Shown in pieces: positions 63,318 to 64,000 of a stretch of DNA of 64,000 nt. The DNA lies in contig NZ_CP061309.1 of NCBI RefSeq assembly GCF_018687955.1, forward strand, positions 1,421,564 through 1,485,563, given 5' to 3'. The stretch comes from Polynucleobacter ibericus (GTDB lineage: Bacteria > Pseudomonadota > Gammaproteobacteria > Burkholderiales > Burkholderiaceae). The notes beneath the pieces are model-generated. The model was not told the origin of the DNA. It saw only the letters and a program-made list of their open reading frames with translations, and did no database searches. Each line of letters starts with the position of its first letter. Position 1 is the stretch's first letter. Both the position numbers and the translations under genes were made by a program.

Positions 63318-64000
63318 ATGAATTCAACAAAAACCAAGGTTGCCCTAGTTACTGGTGCAGGAACTGGCATCGGTAAAGCAGCCGCCAAAGCCCTTCTTCA
63401 AGGCGGCTATCAGGTGGTTCTCACGGGGCGCAACCTAGGCAAACTAGAAAAAGCCATTTCTGACATTGGCGGCAACCAAAACAACTGTTTGGCCGTTTCT
63501 TGCGATGTGGGAAACCCAGATGAGGTCAAGAAACTATTCGCAGCACTTAAGGATCAATTTGGCCGCATTGACGTGCTCTTTAATAATGCCGGTATGGGTG
63601 CGCCCGCCATCCCCATGGAAGACTTAAGCTACGAACAGTGGATGAATGTGGTGAATGCCAATCTCTGTGGCGCCTTCTTATGCTCACAAGAGGCGATCCG
63701 AATGATGAAGGCGCAATCCCCACAGGGCGGCAGAATTATCAATAATGGCTCGATCTCAGCGCATGCACCGCGCCCAATGTCAGCACCCTATACGACCACG
63801 AAACATGCTATTAGTGGTCTCACCAAAACTATTGCTTTAGACGGACGCCCATTCAATATTGCTTGCGGTCAAATCGATATCGGTAACGCAGCTACTGAGA
63901 TGACTGAACCTATGGCTGCCGGAATTATGCAAGCCGATCAATCTATTAAGGTAGAGCCACGCATGGACGTTGATCATGTTGGTGAAGCGGTATTACACAT
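63318..64000 (+). CDS. SDR family oxidoreductase, C-terminus beyond the window
   Basis: The first 227 codons of a short-chain dehydrogenase, truncated by the window edge. The cofactor motif is [17 protein letters not shown], the NNAG motif appears as [10 protein letters not shown], and the catalytic set is Ser in [10 protein letters not shown] with Tyr and Lys in [13 protein letters not shown]. The first basic residue after beta-2 (TGRNLGK) suggests NADP use. Substrate unknown. It diverges from the tethered TAXI gene over 114 bp. Confidence 0.92.
   Translation, partial: MNSTKTKVALVTGAGTGIGKAAAKALLQGGYQVVLTGRNLGKLEKAISDIGGNQNNCLAVSCDVGNPDEVKKLFAALKDQFGRIDVLFNNAGMGAPAIPMEDLSYEQWMNVVNANLCGAFLCSQEAIRMMKAQSPQGGRIINNGSISAHAPRPMSAPYTTTKHAISGLTKTIALDGRPFNIACGQIDIGNAATEMTEPMAAGIMQADQSIKVEPRMDVDHVGEAVLH

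Noticed and set aside
1..64000. CRISPR arrays, insertion sequences, prophage genes, tRNA or rRNA genes
   Set aside because: None was found on reading both strands; no regularly spaced repeats, transposases, integrases or tRNA-like structures other than tmRNA were seen.

Overview
The window reads as a chromosomal segment of a freshwater betaproteobacterium of the Burkholderiaceae, most probably Polynucleobacter. This rests on the moderate G+C and short intergenic spaces, the tmRNA tag ANDERFALAA, the block gyrA-serC-pheA-hisC-tyrA-aroA-cmk-rpsA-ihfB-lapB, and three orphan Bug-type receptors. The genus call is an inference from gene content; no database was searched. I see no prophage, insertion sequence, CRISPR array or rRNA/tRNA gene, and no gene-free stretch longer than about 300 bases.

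Layout. 1-1210: the 5' end of an acyl-CoA ligase and an HDAC-family deacetylase. 1294-3925: mltB, cysM and a helix-hairpin-helix protein. 4014-8647: envelope sugar genes (hldD, hldA, ugd) and lapB. 8708-19858: a leftward core block (ihfB, rpsA, cmk, aroA, tyrA, hisC, pheA, serC, gyrA), with tight 1-bp TAATG overlaps among the aromatic amino-acid genes. 20018-22484: an OmpA-like protein, ubiG, gph and tmRNA. 22551-28082: a leftward run with a TPR/GT41 glycosyltransferase, a methyltransferase, pirin, an AhpD-like protein and a Bug receptor. 28171-36778: tRNA hydroxylase TrhO, a hydroxyacid dehydrogenase, a split chromate transporter followed by a Bug receptor, crcB and ygiD with two unlisted small genes, an M50 protease, cytochrome c', cytochrome b561 and an MFS exporter.

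36812-45077 is an acid-catabolism locus. It holds a TAXI-type TRAP transporter, a DapA/NanA-type lyase, a mandelate-racemase-type enolase, a D-2-hydroxyacid dehydrogenase and two paralogous beta-hydroxyacid dehydrogenases. Its substrate cannot be named from sequence, and it is the best candidate for an undescribed pathway here. 45149-49256 carries an M23 peptidase, a universal stress protein, a DUF2177 protein and a SulP transporter.

49253-58780 is a complete microaerobic respiration module: a TauE/SafE-like protein, FNR, a small two-helix protein, a short FixH, CcoG, CcoP, CcoQ, CcoO, CcoN, CcoS and CcoI. A perfect TTGAT-N4-ATCAA FNR box lies at class II spacing from a -10 element before ccoN. 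The FNR encoded next door has the four cysteines and the E-SR recognition residues, so regulator and target occur together. The window ends with an MFS transporter, a third Bug receptor, a PF10014-like dioxygenase, a membrane-tethered TAXI receptor without a permease, and the start of a short-chain dehydrogenase.
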